A DNA stretch of 13,217 nt from Actinomycetota bacterium (GCA_023380915.1 JAMCSM010000154.1:1-13217), one strand, 5' to 3'. Numbered from the stretch's first letter, positions 1 to 8,754 are shown. Notes: a model not told the origin generated them from the sequence alone. Translations and numbers: made by a program.

Positions 1-1568
1 CCCTTTTTATGACCGAATGTATCATTTACAAGTTTAAAACCATTGATATCAGCTATGATTATACTTATAGGATAGAGTCTTTGGCTGTCAAGTCTTTTTA
101 ATTCTTCTTCAAAAAAATATCTATTGTAAAGACCTGTCAGGTAATCATGATAACTTAAATATTTTATTTTTTTTTCAGATCTTTTTCTTTCGTCTATATT
201 TCTCACAATTCCTTCATAGTAATATGGAATATCATCATGGAAAACCACCCTTGAACTGATTTCTGCCCAGATTTTCCTGCCATCTTTTCTTTTCAAACGG
301 ACTTCAAAAAGCCCGTTTCTCTCACCTAAAGGAGGCCTGTCTTTTTCCGAGAAATATATATCTTTCTTTATATCTTTGGAAAGAAGTTCCTCTTTGCTGT
401 CATAGCCAAGAATTTTTACCAAAGCATTATTTACCTCGATATATTTTCCATCAAGAGTACTTCTGTAAATGCCATCAAGCGAGTTCTCAAAAATGCTTCT
501 GAATTTCTCTTCACTTTCCCTTAATGCTTTCTCTGCATTTCTTTGCTCGGTCACATCTCTCAGCACAAATATTTTACCTATTATTATCCTTTTTTTATCT
601 ATAAGAGGATTTATGTTGATATCAAAGATAAGTTTTTTTGAATCATGATGGACTGTAATATTTAGTTCATTTTTTGTATTTTCATAACCTTTATCTAAAA
701 ATTTGAAGTAATCCGGCAGGATGTCTGCTATTTTCCTTCCGGTAGAATTGTCTGATATGTTCAATAGCCTTTGACCCAGGGAATTCATAAAAAGCAGGCG
801 TTCATTATTGTCAACAGTAAAAGCGATATCTTTTCCATTGTCTATTTTGGGTTCAAATCTGATGGGAATAATATCGCCGATTTTCAGGAAATTAAATCCA
901 TATATCAGTATAAGACAGCTTAAAGTAAGCGCCAACGGTGTAATATCATAATACTTCAGAGGTAAAAGATCCAATACATATAATACATTTGCCGTAATAG
1001 AAATAGTAATTGCAACAAGCATCGAAATTGATTGTAATTTGAAAATTTTTATTTTCCCTATTATTCCCCTTGCGAGAATTACATAACTTACAAAAATTAA
1101 TAAATATGAATATCCCGCATAAATCCAGAACACTATTCCGTATTTAAAATCCAGGAATATATATTTACTGTTCTGAATTAAGGATAAATCTTTCCATATC
1201 AAATTGTGTTTTCCATTTGTAAATACAAACATCAGAGTTATAAGCGGTATTATCAATAAAAAGAAATTTTTTTTAAAATTAAGCCAATGGGTATAACCGG
1301 TGAAATATAAAGAAAGAATAAAAAAAGTTACCGGAACTGTCACAATTCCCAGATACTCTATTTTACTCATTGTTACTTTAAAAGAGAGGTCTTTGCTAAG
1401 AAGTTCAAAAGCATAGAACATCATCCAGATAAAACATCCGGAAAAAAGAATTATACCTATCTTATACCAGCCTAAATATTTTTTAACCAGAAGCCACAAA
1501 ATCATTATGACAGATATTATTATACCTGCCATGAGTGGTATGGTTAAACGAATCGCATCCAGGTTCAT
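1..1568 (-). CDS. 7TM-PAS-PAS-GGDEF sensor, C-terminus cut by window edge
   Basis: Open frame on the minus strand with no stop before base 1, giving 522 codons. The ATG at 1568 is the first start after an in-frame TAA at 1599-1601; no strong Shine-Dalgarno precedes it. Residues 1-230 hold about seven hydrophobic segments in the pattern of the histidine-kinase N-terminal 7TM module. A PAS-like segment follows (about 245-345), then a second PAS (about 352-462, with RKDG and WAEIS typical of the S-box/PAC region). Next comes the beginning of a GGDEF domain: YHDYLTGLYNR near 473-483 and ADINGFKLVNDTFGH near 506-520. The GGDEF signature itself lies beyond the edge, so cyclase activity cannot be judged. 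Such proteins sense a ligand at or in the membrane and control cyclic-di-GMP synthesis. The domain order is seen; the signal is unknown. Confidence 0.88.
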   Translation of the reverse strand, partial: MNLDAIRLTIPLMAGIIISVIMILWLLVKKYLGWYKIGIILFSGCFIWMMFYAFELLSKDLSFKVTMSKIEYLGIVTVPVTFFILSLYFTGYTHWLNFKKNFFLLIIPLITLMFVFTNGKHNLIWKDLSLIQNSKYIFLDFKYGIVFWIYAGYSYLLIFVSYVILARGIIGKIKIFKLQSISMLVAITISITANVLYVLDLLPLKYYDITPLALTLSCLILIYGFNFLKIGDIIPIRFEPKIDNGKDIAFTVDNNERLLFMNSLGQRLLNISDNSTGRKIADILPDYFKFLDKGYENTKNELNITVHHDSKKLIFDININPLIDKKRIIIGKIFVLRDVTEQRNAEKALRESEEKFRSIFENSLDGIYRSTLDGKYIEVNNALVKILGYDSKEELLSKDIKKDIYFSEKDRPPLGERNGLFEVRLKRKDGRKIWAEISSRVVFHDDIPYYYEGIVRNIDERKRSEKKIKYLSYHDYLTGLYNRYFFEEELKRLDSQRLYPISIIIADINGFKLVNDTFGHKK

Positions 1569-2036
1569 ACATATAATATCGGCAATTTTGCCTATTACTT
1601 AAAGCTTTTCAATAATTAAATCCTATCTTTTTGAAATTTTTTAATTATGATTTTTAATTACTATTTGATAAATATATATATCGTACACCCAAAAGTACGC
1701 GGACATAGGTTACCTTAATGAATATTTGTTTACATACATCGTGCACCGATTATGTTTATATTGTGCTTAAGAATCAATTGTATAAGCCAGCTAATAAACT
1801 TTCGGGTAACCTATGTATATGTATTTATTAACTATTTGTTGAAGAATATACCTTAACTGTAGTATATGCAGAAGCTGGAACCAGGCACAAATAAAAAATA
1901 TTTTTTAAAAACAACTGGAAAATATAATTGGCAAACATTAAAATAAGTGTTATATTTGATATTGATATACAAATCGATTTGTACAATTATTGTTCATCTT
2001 ATGGTTGGGTAAGATAAATTAAGTATTATTAACATT
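1569..2036. other. Non-coding AT-rich spacer
   Basis: No convincing reading frame on either strand. It separates the minus-strand sensor from a plus-strand ORF, so it should contain promoters for both, but no strong -35/-10 pair stands out. It contains the inverted repeat at 1703-1714/1805-1816. It also has a near-direct repeat, ATCGTACACC at 1679-1688 and ATCGTGCACC at 1739-1748. Confidence 0.6.
1703..1816. repeat. 12-bp perfect inverted repeat enclosing 90 bp (MITE- or IS-end-like)
   Basis: ACATAGGTTACC at 1703-1714 is the exact reverse complement of GGTAACCTATGT at 1805-1816. The arms are more GC-rich than the surroundings. The enclosed 90 bp encode nothing recognisable. A near-direct repeat (1679-1688 and 1739-1748) sits just outside and just inside the left arm. 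The arrangement could be a tiny non-autonomous element, the fused ends of a deleted insertion sequence, or a pair of operators. No target-site duplication is evident next to the arms. Confidence 0.5.
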
Positions 2037-2384
2037 ATGGACATAAGCTTTAAAGATTTAGATAATAAAATAGAAATCATTAAAAAAAATATTTATGCTT
2101 CCTCAAAAGATGCCGGATTAACTATAGTCTCTTTTGTTATTCCTGATTTAAGAGATGATTATTATTTAAATTATATAAAAAAGATAAAGAACGCATGCTC
2201 TGAGGATGAGTGCATATTCATGCTTACCGATACACTTTTCGGAACAGGCATTGAATCATTAATAGAAAAAATCAAATGCTTGTCCATTGATGTAATAATA
2301 ACAATGGATTTAAATAAGGAATTTCTGTATAAAATAAAAAGTGCCGGAATAAAAATGATAAATATAAATAATGGAAAAATTTAA
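2037..2384 (+). CDS. Orphan single lobe resembling a LacI/PurR-type ligand-binding domain (probably truncated)
   Basis: 115 codons from an ATG with no clear Shine-Dalgarno; an in-frame TAA lies 27 bases upstream. The pattern of residues 26-112 resembles the first subdomain of LacI/PurR-type sugar-binding regulators: a strand plus VIPDLRDDYYLNYIKKIKNA, then FMLTDT, then a segment like VDGIII (IDVIIT), then KSAGIKMININ where family members have a GIPVV strand. The helix-turn-helix expected before it is absent. So is the second lobe with its GxxxA and GHxxI motifs. Full-length members are about 330 residues, so this looks like a decayed regulator or a stand-alone lobe. It ends one base from the convergent gdhA stop. 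The domain assignment is by eye and uncertain; the alternative is an unrelated hypothetical alpha/beta protein. Confidence 0.55.
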   Translation: MDISFKDLDNKIEIIKKNIYASSKDAGLTIVSFVIPDLRDDYYLNYIKKIKNACSEDECIFMLTDTLFGTGIESLIEKIKCLSIDVIITMDLNKEFLYKIKSAGIKMININNGKI

Positions 2385-2385
2385 T

Positions 2386-3720
<1,335 letters not shown>

Positions 3721-3794
3721 TTATGCTCCTTTTTACATTCCTTATTAAATTACAATAAAAGAAAAATTTAAAGATTATGCCTAAAAAAATTAAA

Positions 3795-3831
3795 CCTCTA
3801 TAAGATGGCACGTATTACTATCATATAGAGG
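3795..3831 (-). terminator. Hairpin with U-tract in the gdhA leader (terminator or attenuator)
   Basis: CCTCTATA (3795-3802) pairs with TATAGAGG (3824-3831). Inside, 3804-3808 pairs with 3818-3822 after one A-A mismatch. Read on the minus strand the stem is followed by TTTAATTTTTTT (3794 down to 3783), the form of an intrinsic terminator. It lies 74 bases before the gdhA start codon. It could end read-through from the DUF1846 gene or attenuate gdhA. In plus-strand RNA the inner stem is better paired (G-U in place of A-C) but has no U-tract. Confidence 0.5.
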
Positions 3832-3848
3832 CTTCTTTGCCTAATATT

Positions 3849-3878
3849 TATTTACACATCATCGTGTAAATATTTTTT
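3849..3878 (+). terminator. 9-bp palindrome with T-run (plus-strand terminator or operator)
   Basis: TATTTACAC (3849-3857) pairs with GTGTAAATA (3864-3872) around a six-base loop, and six T follow on the plus strand. By form it is a plus-strand intrinsic terminator, yet no plus-strand gene lies upstream. The palindrome would also suit a dimeric repressor: on the minus strand it contains TTTACA (3865-3870), followed after 18 bp by TATTAG, a weak second promoter for gdhA. Confidence 0.4.
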
Positions 3879-3900
3879 ACTTTTTTATATTAACAGAAAT

Positions 3901-3939
3901 AAAAAGAAAAAATGTATCTTAATAAACTTTTTATTAAGA
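3901..3939 (-). terminator. Intrinsic terminator downstream of the DUF1846 gene
   Basis: A perfect 10-bp stem, TCTTAATAAA (3917-3926) with TTTATTAAGA (3930-3939), closes a three-base loop. On the minus strand it is followed by TACATTTTTTCTTTTT. It lies about 75 bases after the stop of the upstream minus-strand gene. The stem is wholly AT apart from one pair, so strength is uncertain. Confidence 0.55.
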
Positions 3940-3966
3940 TTTTATCCTTGAATAAAAAAAAATCAA
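3939..3966 (-). promoter_or_regulatory. Possible gdhA promoter
   Basis: On the minus strand, TTGATT (3966-3961) is followed after 16 bp by TAAAAT (3944-3939), a reasonable sigma-70-type pair. Transcription from here would give a leader of roughly 210 bases containing the hairpins at 3917-3939, 3849-3872 and 3795-3831. The region is very AT-rich, so chance matches are likely. Confidence 0.35.
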
Positions 3967-4014
3967 GTTTTTTTTAAAATTTTTAAAATTCTTTTGATTT
4001 TTTTATGTTTAAAG

Positions 4015-5541
4015 TCATGTTACAAATAAATTACGTGATGAAAATTTACCATCAGTAGTAAGGTTTACCCCCAGCCGTTTTAGTCCAACTTCATCACCAG
4101 GTGTCGGTATATGGGTCATATGCATCTCGCAACCTCTTAGTTTGTCAAGTTGGTTCATTGCCAGTTCTGCTGTTGGATTGGTTGTGGTGCTGATTGAAAG
4201 TGCAATTAATGTTTCCTCCAAATCCAGGCTTTCTGATTCAGCATTAAAAATACCCTTTTTTAGTTTTGCTATCCGGCCAATTATATGAGGGGAAAGTAGT
4301 AAAATCTCATCAGGAATTTTTGCAAGTGTTTTTATGGCATTAAGAACCAGGCTTGAAGCTGCATGCATAAGCTTTGAATTTTTACCGGTGATAATGCGTC
4401 CGTCATCGAGTTCTATTGCTGCACCACAAAAAATGCCAGCGTTGCCCTTCCCCTTTTTCTCTGCTTCTTCTGCACTTCTGTGAGCAATTTCTACAACATT
4501 CCTGTCAGTGACTTTTACTGCAAGCTCTTCCATCAGAAGCATAACCCTGTCAACTGTTTCTTTCTTTTCCACACCCATAATATATTCAGTTTTATAACGA
4601 AAATACCGGCGTATAAGCTCCTGTTTGGCTGCATCCTGTACAACTTTATCATCTACTATTCCAAAACCCGCACAATTTACTCCCATATCGGTTGGTGAAT
4701 TATATAAAGGCAGGTTTACACTTTTTTCAGCAACAATTTTGCTGATGATAAGCTTGAGTATGGGAAAGCTCTCAACATCACGATTATAATTAATTGCAAT
4801 CTTATTGTATTCATTCAAGTGGAATGGGTCAACCAGATTAAAATCCTGTATATCCGCAGTTGCGGCTTCATAAGCTATATTAACAGGATGCTTGAGCGGC
4901 AGATTCCAGATTGGAAAAGTTTCAAATTTTGCATATCCTGCATTAATCCCCTTTTTATGATCATGATAAAGCTGAGACAGACATGCAGAAAGCTTGCCGC
5001 TATTGGGTCCGGGTGCAGTAACCACCACTATAGGGTTATGAGATTGGATATAATCGTTTTTGCCAAAGCCTTTTTTACTGCATATAGCATCGATATCTGC
5101 AGGATAACCTTCAATAGGATAATGCAGAAGTACTTTCACTCCCCGGCGTTCCAGTTTATTCTTAAAAATTTCAGCAGAAGACTGGCCTGTAAAACGTGTA
5201 ATGACAACAGATAAAATATCCAGTTCCCAGCTGCGAAGATCATCAATAAGTTTAAAGGTTGCAGTATCGTAAGTAATGCCAAAATCTCCTCGCACCCTGC
5301 CCTTTTCAATGTCACCTGCATAAATACAAAGAACAATATCAATTTTATCCTTTAATGATTGTAATAGGCGGATTTTTACATTTGGATCATATCCGGGAAG
5401 CACACGTGCAGCATGGTAATCAAAACAAAGTTTGCCGCCGAACTCCAGGTAAAGCTTATTGTCGAATTTTTTTACCCTTTCCAGGATTGCAGCAGTCTGT
5501 TCCTTTAAGTATTTTTCATTATCGAATCCTTTTTCCCCCAT
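4015..5541 (-). CDS. DUF1846 / UPF0371 family protein
   Basis: 508 residues, the usual length of this conserved bacterial family, whose biochemical role I do not know. Recognised by the N-terminal block GFDNEKYL...LYLEFGGKLCFDYHAARVLPGYDP (5-53). Also matching are DIEKGRVRGDFGITYD (77-92), a glycine-rich loop PGPNSGKLS near 177-185 that resembles a nucleotide-binding P-loop, and the conserved C-terminal half with AAIELDDGRIITGK and STTTNPTAELAMNQL. No signal peptide or membrane segment, so cytoplasmic. ATG at 5541 gives the family-typical N-terminus although no Shine-Dalgarno precedes it. It is monocistronic, with an apparent terminator downstream. A nucleotide-dependent enzyme is an inference from the loop only. 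Confidence 0.92.
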   Translation of the reverse strand: MGEKGFDNEKYLKEQTAAILERVKKFDNKLYLEFGGKLCFDYHAARVLPGYDPNVKIRLLQSLKDKIDIVLCIYAGDIEKGRVRGDFGITYDTATFKLIDDLRSWELDILSVVITRFTGQSSAEIFKNKLERRGVKVLLHYPIEGYPADIDAICSKKGFGKNDYIQSHNPIVVVTAPGPNSGKLSACLSQLYHDHKKGINAGYAKFETFPIWNLPLKHPVNIAYEAATADIQDFNLVDPFHLNEYNKIAINYNRDVESFPILKLIISKIVAEKSVNLPLYNSPTDMGVNCAGFGIVDDKVVQDAAKQELIRRYFRYKTEYIMGVEKKETVDRVMLLMEELAVKVTDRNVVEIAHRSAEEAEKKGKGNAGIFCGAAIELDDGRIITGKNSKLMHAASSLVLNAIKTLAKIPDEILLLSPHIIGRIAKLKKGIFNAESESLDLEETLIALSISTTTNPTAELAMNQLDKLRGCEMHMTHIPTPGDEVGLKRLGVNLTTDGKFSSRNLFVT

Positions 5542-5774
5542 GCAAATTACTTTTTTGTTTTATTACCATTGGATTTATTAAACTGAATTATTATATTACA
5601 GGGAGTCTTTTTTATAAACAAATTAAATGGATTACTTTAAGCAAATTTCATTTTTAAAGCAAAGGGTTTGGTTACTACTAAAGGATTATTTGGAAAATTA
5701 GACGTTGATGATTGAAATCATTTAAATTTTTAGCTTAATTATATACTTATTTATAAATTATATAGTTTTTGGAT

Positions 5775-6176
5775 ATGTTTAAGAAAATATTTATTTTTTT
5801 ATTTTTTATAATTTTATCAGTACCTGTCATTATTCTCAGCAGTTGCATAAATAATAAAACTGGAGAAATGTTAAATAGTGGTATTTATGGAATAATCACT
5901 ATAGGTCCAATAAAACCAGTGGAAAAAGTGGGAGAAATAAATTATAAGCCATATAAAACAACTATGCTTGTCAAGTCTGAAAATGAATTGAAAGAAATAA
6001 CAAAGTTTAGTTCAAATGATGATGGGGTTTTTAAGGTTTATTTAAAACCGGGAAGCTATATTCTTGAACCACAAAAATCCACAAGTTCTTTTCCAATCGC
6101 AAAACCTCTAAAAGTTGAGGTAAAAGAAGATCAATTCACTGAAGTTAACATTTCATTTGACACAGGAATTAGATAA
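5775..6176 (+). CDS. Small lipoprotein with a transthyretin/carboxypeptidase-regulatory-like fold (predicted)
   Basis: 133 residues. A positively charged start (MFKK) is followed by a hydrophobic stretch (about 5-21) and the lipobox LSSC with Cys24, so a signal-peptidase-II lipoprotein anchored on the outer face of a membrane. The mature part is rich in beta-strand pattern and carries GVFKVYLKPGSYILEP near 83-98. This is the signature of carboxypeptidase-regulatory/transthyretin-like beta-sandwich domains (DGxF...LxPGxY). I chose ATG 5775 over the in-frame TTG at 5769 because it leaves a normal signal peptide; neither has a clear Shine-Dalgarno. It is transcribed divergently from the DUF1846 gene and convergently to the aldo/keto reductase. 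Function unknown. Confidence 0.75.
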   Translation: MFKKIFIFLFFIILSVPVIILSSCINNKTGEMLNSGIYGIITIGPIKPVEKVGEINYKPYKTTMLVKSENELKEITKFSSNDDGVFKVYLKPGSYILEPQKSTSSFPIAKPLKVEVKEDQFTEVNISFDTGIR

Positions 6177-6182
6177 CTTTAA

Positions 6183-6217
6183 AACCAATTTGTTAAGCTT
6201 AAATGGGGATATTTTTA
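6183..6217 (+). repeat. Dispersed 35-bp repeat, copy 1
   Basis: Starts six bases after the lipoprotein stop and matches 8521-8555 at 29 of 35 positions in the same orientation. The core is AACCAATTT-TTAAGCTT followed by GGATATTT. Origin unknown; possibly a fragment of a small repeated element. Confidence 0.45.
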
Positions 6218-6260
6218 TACCTAAAATGAGTACTTAAAGTTTTTATATTATTTTTTTTAA

Positions 6261-7118
6261 TTAACCGTTTTTTAATTCCAAAGTGATTGTATTTAATTCT
6301 TTTGATTTTTGTCTTAAAAATTCCAGCTCATTTTCCGATAGAGTTGTTAAATTATCAGCGATATCGCAGGCCCACCATAAAAGCTCTGCATGGCTTGGAG
6401 ATACTGCAGATGTGACCGGAAGGGAAAGTGTAAAGCGAAGACCAAGAGCTGCCTCTTCAAAATCATCGGCAGGTGCATACCAGCACTTCTCCCATCTTGG
6501 ATGCTCGTTTTTTTCAAGACTTCTTTTGGCAAGTGCTTTTAATGCAAGAATACCAATATTGTTTTCACTGGCTTTTTCCAAGACCTTCGGACCAAAATTA
6601 TCTTTTAACCAGGATGCCCAGTTAAAAGGAAAAAGAATTGTTGAGAAATCATATTGCTCCAATAGAGCAAGAGCGGCCTCCTCAGTATGGGCAGTAAAAC
6701 CAATGAACCTTATAAGTCCTTTATTCTTTGCATCTTCAAAAGCTTCCATAGCCCCACCTGCTCCCATTATACGTTCTACTTCATCAAGAGTTATTACTCC
6801 ATGAAACTGATAAAGGTCTAAATAGTCGGTTTTTAATTTTCGAAGGGAATCATGAAGTTCTTTTTCTGCACCTTTTTTTAACCTTTCCAATGTCTTACAG
6901 GCAAGAAAAACATCTTTACGGTATGGTTTAAGTGCAGGTCCCATCATTTCTTGGGCATTGCCATATTGGGGGGCAACATCAAAATAATTTATTCCTCTGT
7001 CTATAGCTTTAGAGACAAATTCCGAGGAATCTTTTGTAGTTTCATTCATTACTACAATTCCGCCAAAACCAATTATCGATAATCTTTCTTTAGTTTTACC
7101 CAGTATCCTCTTTTCCAT
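6261..7118 (-). CDS. Aldo/keto reductase family oxidoreductase
   Basis: 285-residue cytoplasmic (beta/alpha)8-barrel NAD(P)H-dependent reductase. The catalytic tetrad is present at standard places: Asp47 and Tyr52 (YFDVAPQYGNAQ), Lys75 (FLACKTLERL) and His106 (YQFHGV). DSLRKLKTDYLDLYQFH (90-106) and GLIRFIGFTAHT (about 134-145) are typical of the family. It resembles the bacterial group annotated as predicted oxidoreductases related to aryl-alcohol dehydrogenase. It stops before the C-terminal 4Fe-4S ferredoxin-like extension found in longer relatives. ATG at 7118 has a weak AAAGG Shine-Dalgarno and its own promoter is visible upstream. Substrate not predictable. Confidence 0.93.
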   Translation of the reverse strand: MEKRILGKTKERLSIIGFGGIVVMNETTKDSSEFVSKAIDRGINYFDVAPQYGNAQEMMGPALKPYRKDVFLACKTLERLKKGAEKELHDSLRKLKTDYLDLYQFHGVITLDEVERIMGAGGAMEAFEDAKNKGLIRFIGFTAHTEEAALALLEQYDFSTILFPFNWASWLKDNFGPKVLEKASENNIGILALKALAKRSLEKNEHPRWEKCWYAPADDFEEAALGLRFTLSLPVTSAVSPSHAELLWWACDIADNLTTLSENELEFLRQKSKELNTITLELKNG

Positions 7119-7173
7119 AGTTGCCTTTCTTTGCCTTACTGATTTACTATAAAAAGATGTGCATTGCTTAAAT

Positions 7174-7202
7174 ATTATCTAATCCGTATTATCTTTTAAC
7201 AA
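7174..7202 (-). promoter_or_regulatory. Predicted sigma-70-type promoter of the aldo/keto reductase
   Basis: On the minus strand TTGTTA (7202-7197), a 17-bp spacer and GATAAT (7179-7174) lie about 55 bases before the start codon. This implies transcription independent of the DegV gene 140 bp upstream. Confidence 0.5.
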
Positions 7203-7258
7203 GTTTTTAAATTTTTATAGTGCCTTTTACAAATAAAATCATATCATAAAAAGAATCC

Positions 7259-8125
7259 TTATAATTCATTTATTACAGGACAAGATGTTATACCCCAGAT
7301 ATCAGGCCCAGTATGGGCACTCATAATTGTAGTTATTTCAGATAAAATCAGCTCATCAATTTTTATTCTAGGATCATTTCTTACCATTGCCTCAAGTTCT
7401 AATGCCGGATTTATGTCTGAGCCGTAAAAAATTCCAATTTTTTTCTTAGTATTATGAAGAGCATCTTTTCTAATCTGCTTGTAAAGCTCGATTATTGAAC
7501 TTCTTTTATTTCTTACAAACTTTTTTAGTTTTACCTTTCCGTTGTCTATAGTTATAATTGGTTTAAGCACTATGGATTTAGATAAGAATTTTTTTAAAAA
7601 TGGAGCCCTGCCACCCATAAATAGATATTTAAAATTTTCAAAAGTAGCAAATAATTTATTATTTTTTATCATAAAATCTATTAAGCTGTCTATTTTTTCT
7701 GAGCTTTCATTTCTTGCAGCAACTCTTGCAGCTTCCAGAACAATAATACCAAGACTTATTGCAGCAGTTTTTGAATCTATTACCCTTATTTTAGTATTTG
7801 GGAAGAATTCTTTAGCTTGAGATGCTGTATTGAAAGTTGAAGACAGCTTTGAGCTAATATGGATTGAATAAATCAGTGTCTTTTTTTCTTTTTCTATTAG
7901 ATCCCTATATGTGTTAACAAAATCACCTACTGAAGGAGTCGAGGTATTAACTTTTACCCCTGATTTAAGTTTTTCATATACTTGTTTGCTTGTTATCTCT
8001 TTTCCATCAAGAAATAATCTGCCTTCAAATCCAACATATAGTGGCACTACCTTTATTTGGTATTTAGAGCATAATTCCTCAGGAATGTCTGATACTGTAT
8101 CGGTCACTATAGCTATATTTTCCAT
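7259..8125 (-). CDS. DegV family fatty-acid-binding protein
   Basis: 288 residues, the typical DegV length. Family blocks in order: IAIVTDTVSDIPEEL (4-18), VVPLYV (26-31), the ligand-contacting TSTPS (61-65), SSKLSSTFNTA (91-101), RVIDSKTAAISLG (114-126) and a C-terminal HTGPDIWGI. Members bind one long-chain fatty acid and, as FakB, present it to the kinase FakA for phosphorylation and phospholipid synthesis. No FakA-like gene is in this window, so the partner would be elsewhere. ATG at 8125 is preceded by a near-perfect Shine-Dalgarno, GGAAGGAGG. A small 7-bp stem (8142-8148 with 8153-8159) sits just upstream in the leader. Confidence 0.95.
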   Translation of the reverse strand: MENIAIVTDTVSDIPEELCSKYQIKVVPLYVGFEGRLFLDGKEITSKQVYEKLKSGVKVNTSTPSVGDFVNTYRDLIEKEKKTLIYSIHISSKLSSTFNTASQAKEFFPNTKIRVIDSKTAAISLGIIVLEAARVAARNESSEKIDSLIDFMIKNNKLFATFENFKYLFMGGRAPFLKKFLSKSIVLKPIITIDNGKVKLKKFVRNKRSSIIELYKQIRKDALHNTKKKIGIFYGSDINPALELEAMVRNDPRIKIDELILSEITTIMSAHTGPDIWGITSCPVINEL

Positions 8126-8186
8126 TTTCCTCCTTCCTGTTTTAAAAGAAGCCTTTTAATTGATTAGTGAGCCAGAATTATTTCTG

Positions 8187-8352
8187 TTAAGAAAATAAGG
8201 TTGAGAAATACCCAAATATTAATGCTATAGCTTCTATAACTATTTCTAAGATTGTACGCCACATTTTTACATGAGTCCACCTAATTGAACGGAAAAGACC
8301 TGCAATACACACTATAACCAGAATAATTGCCGGATGATAATACTACATCCAT
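8187..8352 (-). pseudogene. Frameshifted small two-TM membrane protein
   Basis: On the minus strand a good Shine-Dalgarno (GAGAAGGGAAG) precedes ATG 8352. The frame then encodes MDVV, but within a few codons the coherent protein continues one frame over, from 8339 to a TAA at 8189-8187. That part begins YHPAIILVIVCIAGLF, a predicted membrane span. It continues with a basic linker RSIRWTHVKMWR and a second span ILEIVIEAIALIFGYFSTLF. A one-base indel near 8340 would restore a protein of about 54 residues. The in-frame TAG at 8345-8343 prevents translation of the membrane frame from further upstream. Alternatives are a sequencing error or a coincidental hydrophobic frame. It lies 61 bp upstream of the DegV gene on the same strand. 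Confidence 0.42.
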
Positions 8353-8693
8353 GGCTTCCCTTCTCACTTTGAAGTATTTTAATAAATTAATTTTTAGCTT
8401 AATTTCTGATTAATTTGCTTATTATTAAGACGGATATAATACCTGAATGTTTAACAATACTATTTTGAGACACCTTTTACATAGATGTCTTAAATGCTTC
8501 GCCATCGTCCACATTGTTGGAACCAATTTATTAAGCTTTAGCGAGGATATTTATAACATAACTGAATTTTACAGGTTAATTACTGGACTTTACAGCAATT
8601 AATCATCTTAAATAAATTTTTTAAATAATACCACTGTATAGGCAGTAGATCTTCTAATTTTAGCACTTGAGCAAATTCGATTTGGAGTATTTA
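8353..8693. other. Non-coding spacer of about 340 bp
   Basis: No credible reading frame on either strand. It contains the second copy of the dispersed repeat (8521-8555), a weak 7-bp stem (8384-8390 with 8399-8405) and a consensus-like TATAAT at 8435-8440 without a matching -35. The left end holds the Shine-Dalgarno of the frameshifted membrane ORF. Confidence 0.55.
8521..8555 (+). repeat. Dispersed 35-bp repeat, copy 2
   Basis: Matches 6183-6217 at 29 of 35 positions in the same orientation, in non-coding DNA upstream of the insertion-sequence remnants. Similarity does not extend leftward. Confidence 0.45.
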
Positions 8694-8722
8694 TTGACTT
8701 TTAACAATAAATATGATATACA
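8688..8722 (+). promoter_or_regulatory. Promoter and overlapping palindrome of the DUF6788 gene
   Basis: TTGACT (8694-8699) and TATACA (8717-8722) are spaced by 17 bp. A perfect 9-bp inverted repeat, TATTTATTG (8688-8696) and CAATAAATA (8705-8713), covers the -35 and could be an operator or a structured element end. This promoter places transcription start beyond the ATG at 8713, supporting ATG 8755 as the start codon. Confidence 0.45.
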
Positions 8723-8754
8723 TAAATCTATCATATAATAAAAGAGAAATTATT

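Noticed and set aside
3949..3975. CTTGA / TCAAG stem followed by eight T on the plus strand
   Set aside because: A five-base stem with an 11-base loop, no plus-strand gene upstream, and it overlaps the proposed gdhA promoter.
5708..5721. ATGATT-GA-AATCAT palindrome between the divergent DUF1846 and lipoprotein genes
   Set aside because: Six-base arms of mostly A and T are expected by chance here, and no promoter is convincingly positioned around it.
5769..5774. TTG start for the lipoprotein
   Set aside because: ATG 5775 two codons later gives a standard Lys-rich signal-peptide start; nothing favours the TTG.
8713..8754. Upstream ATG for the DUF6788-like gene
   Set aside because: It falls between the predicted -35 and -10 elements and within the palindrome; the added 14 residues do not resemble the family.
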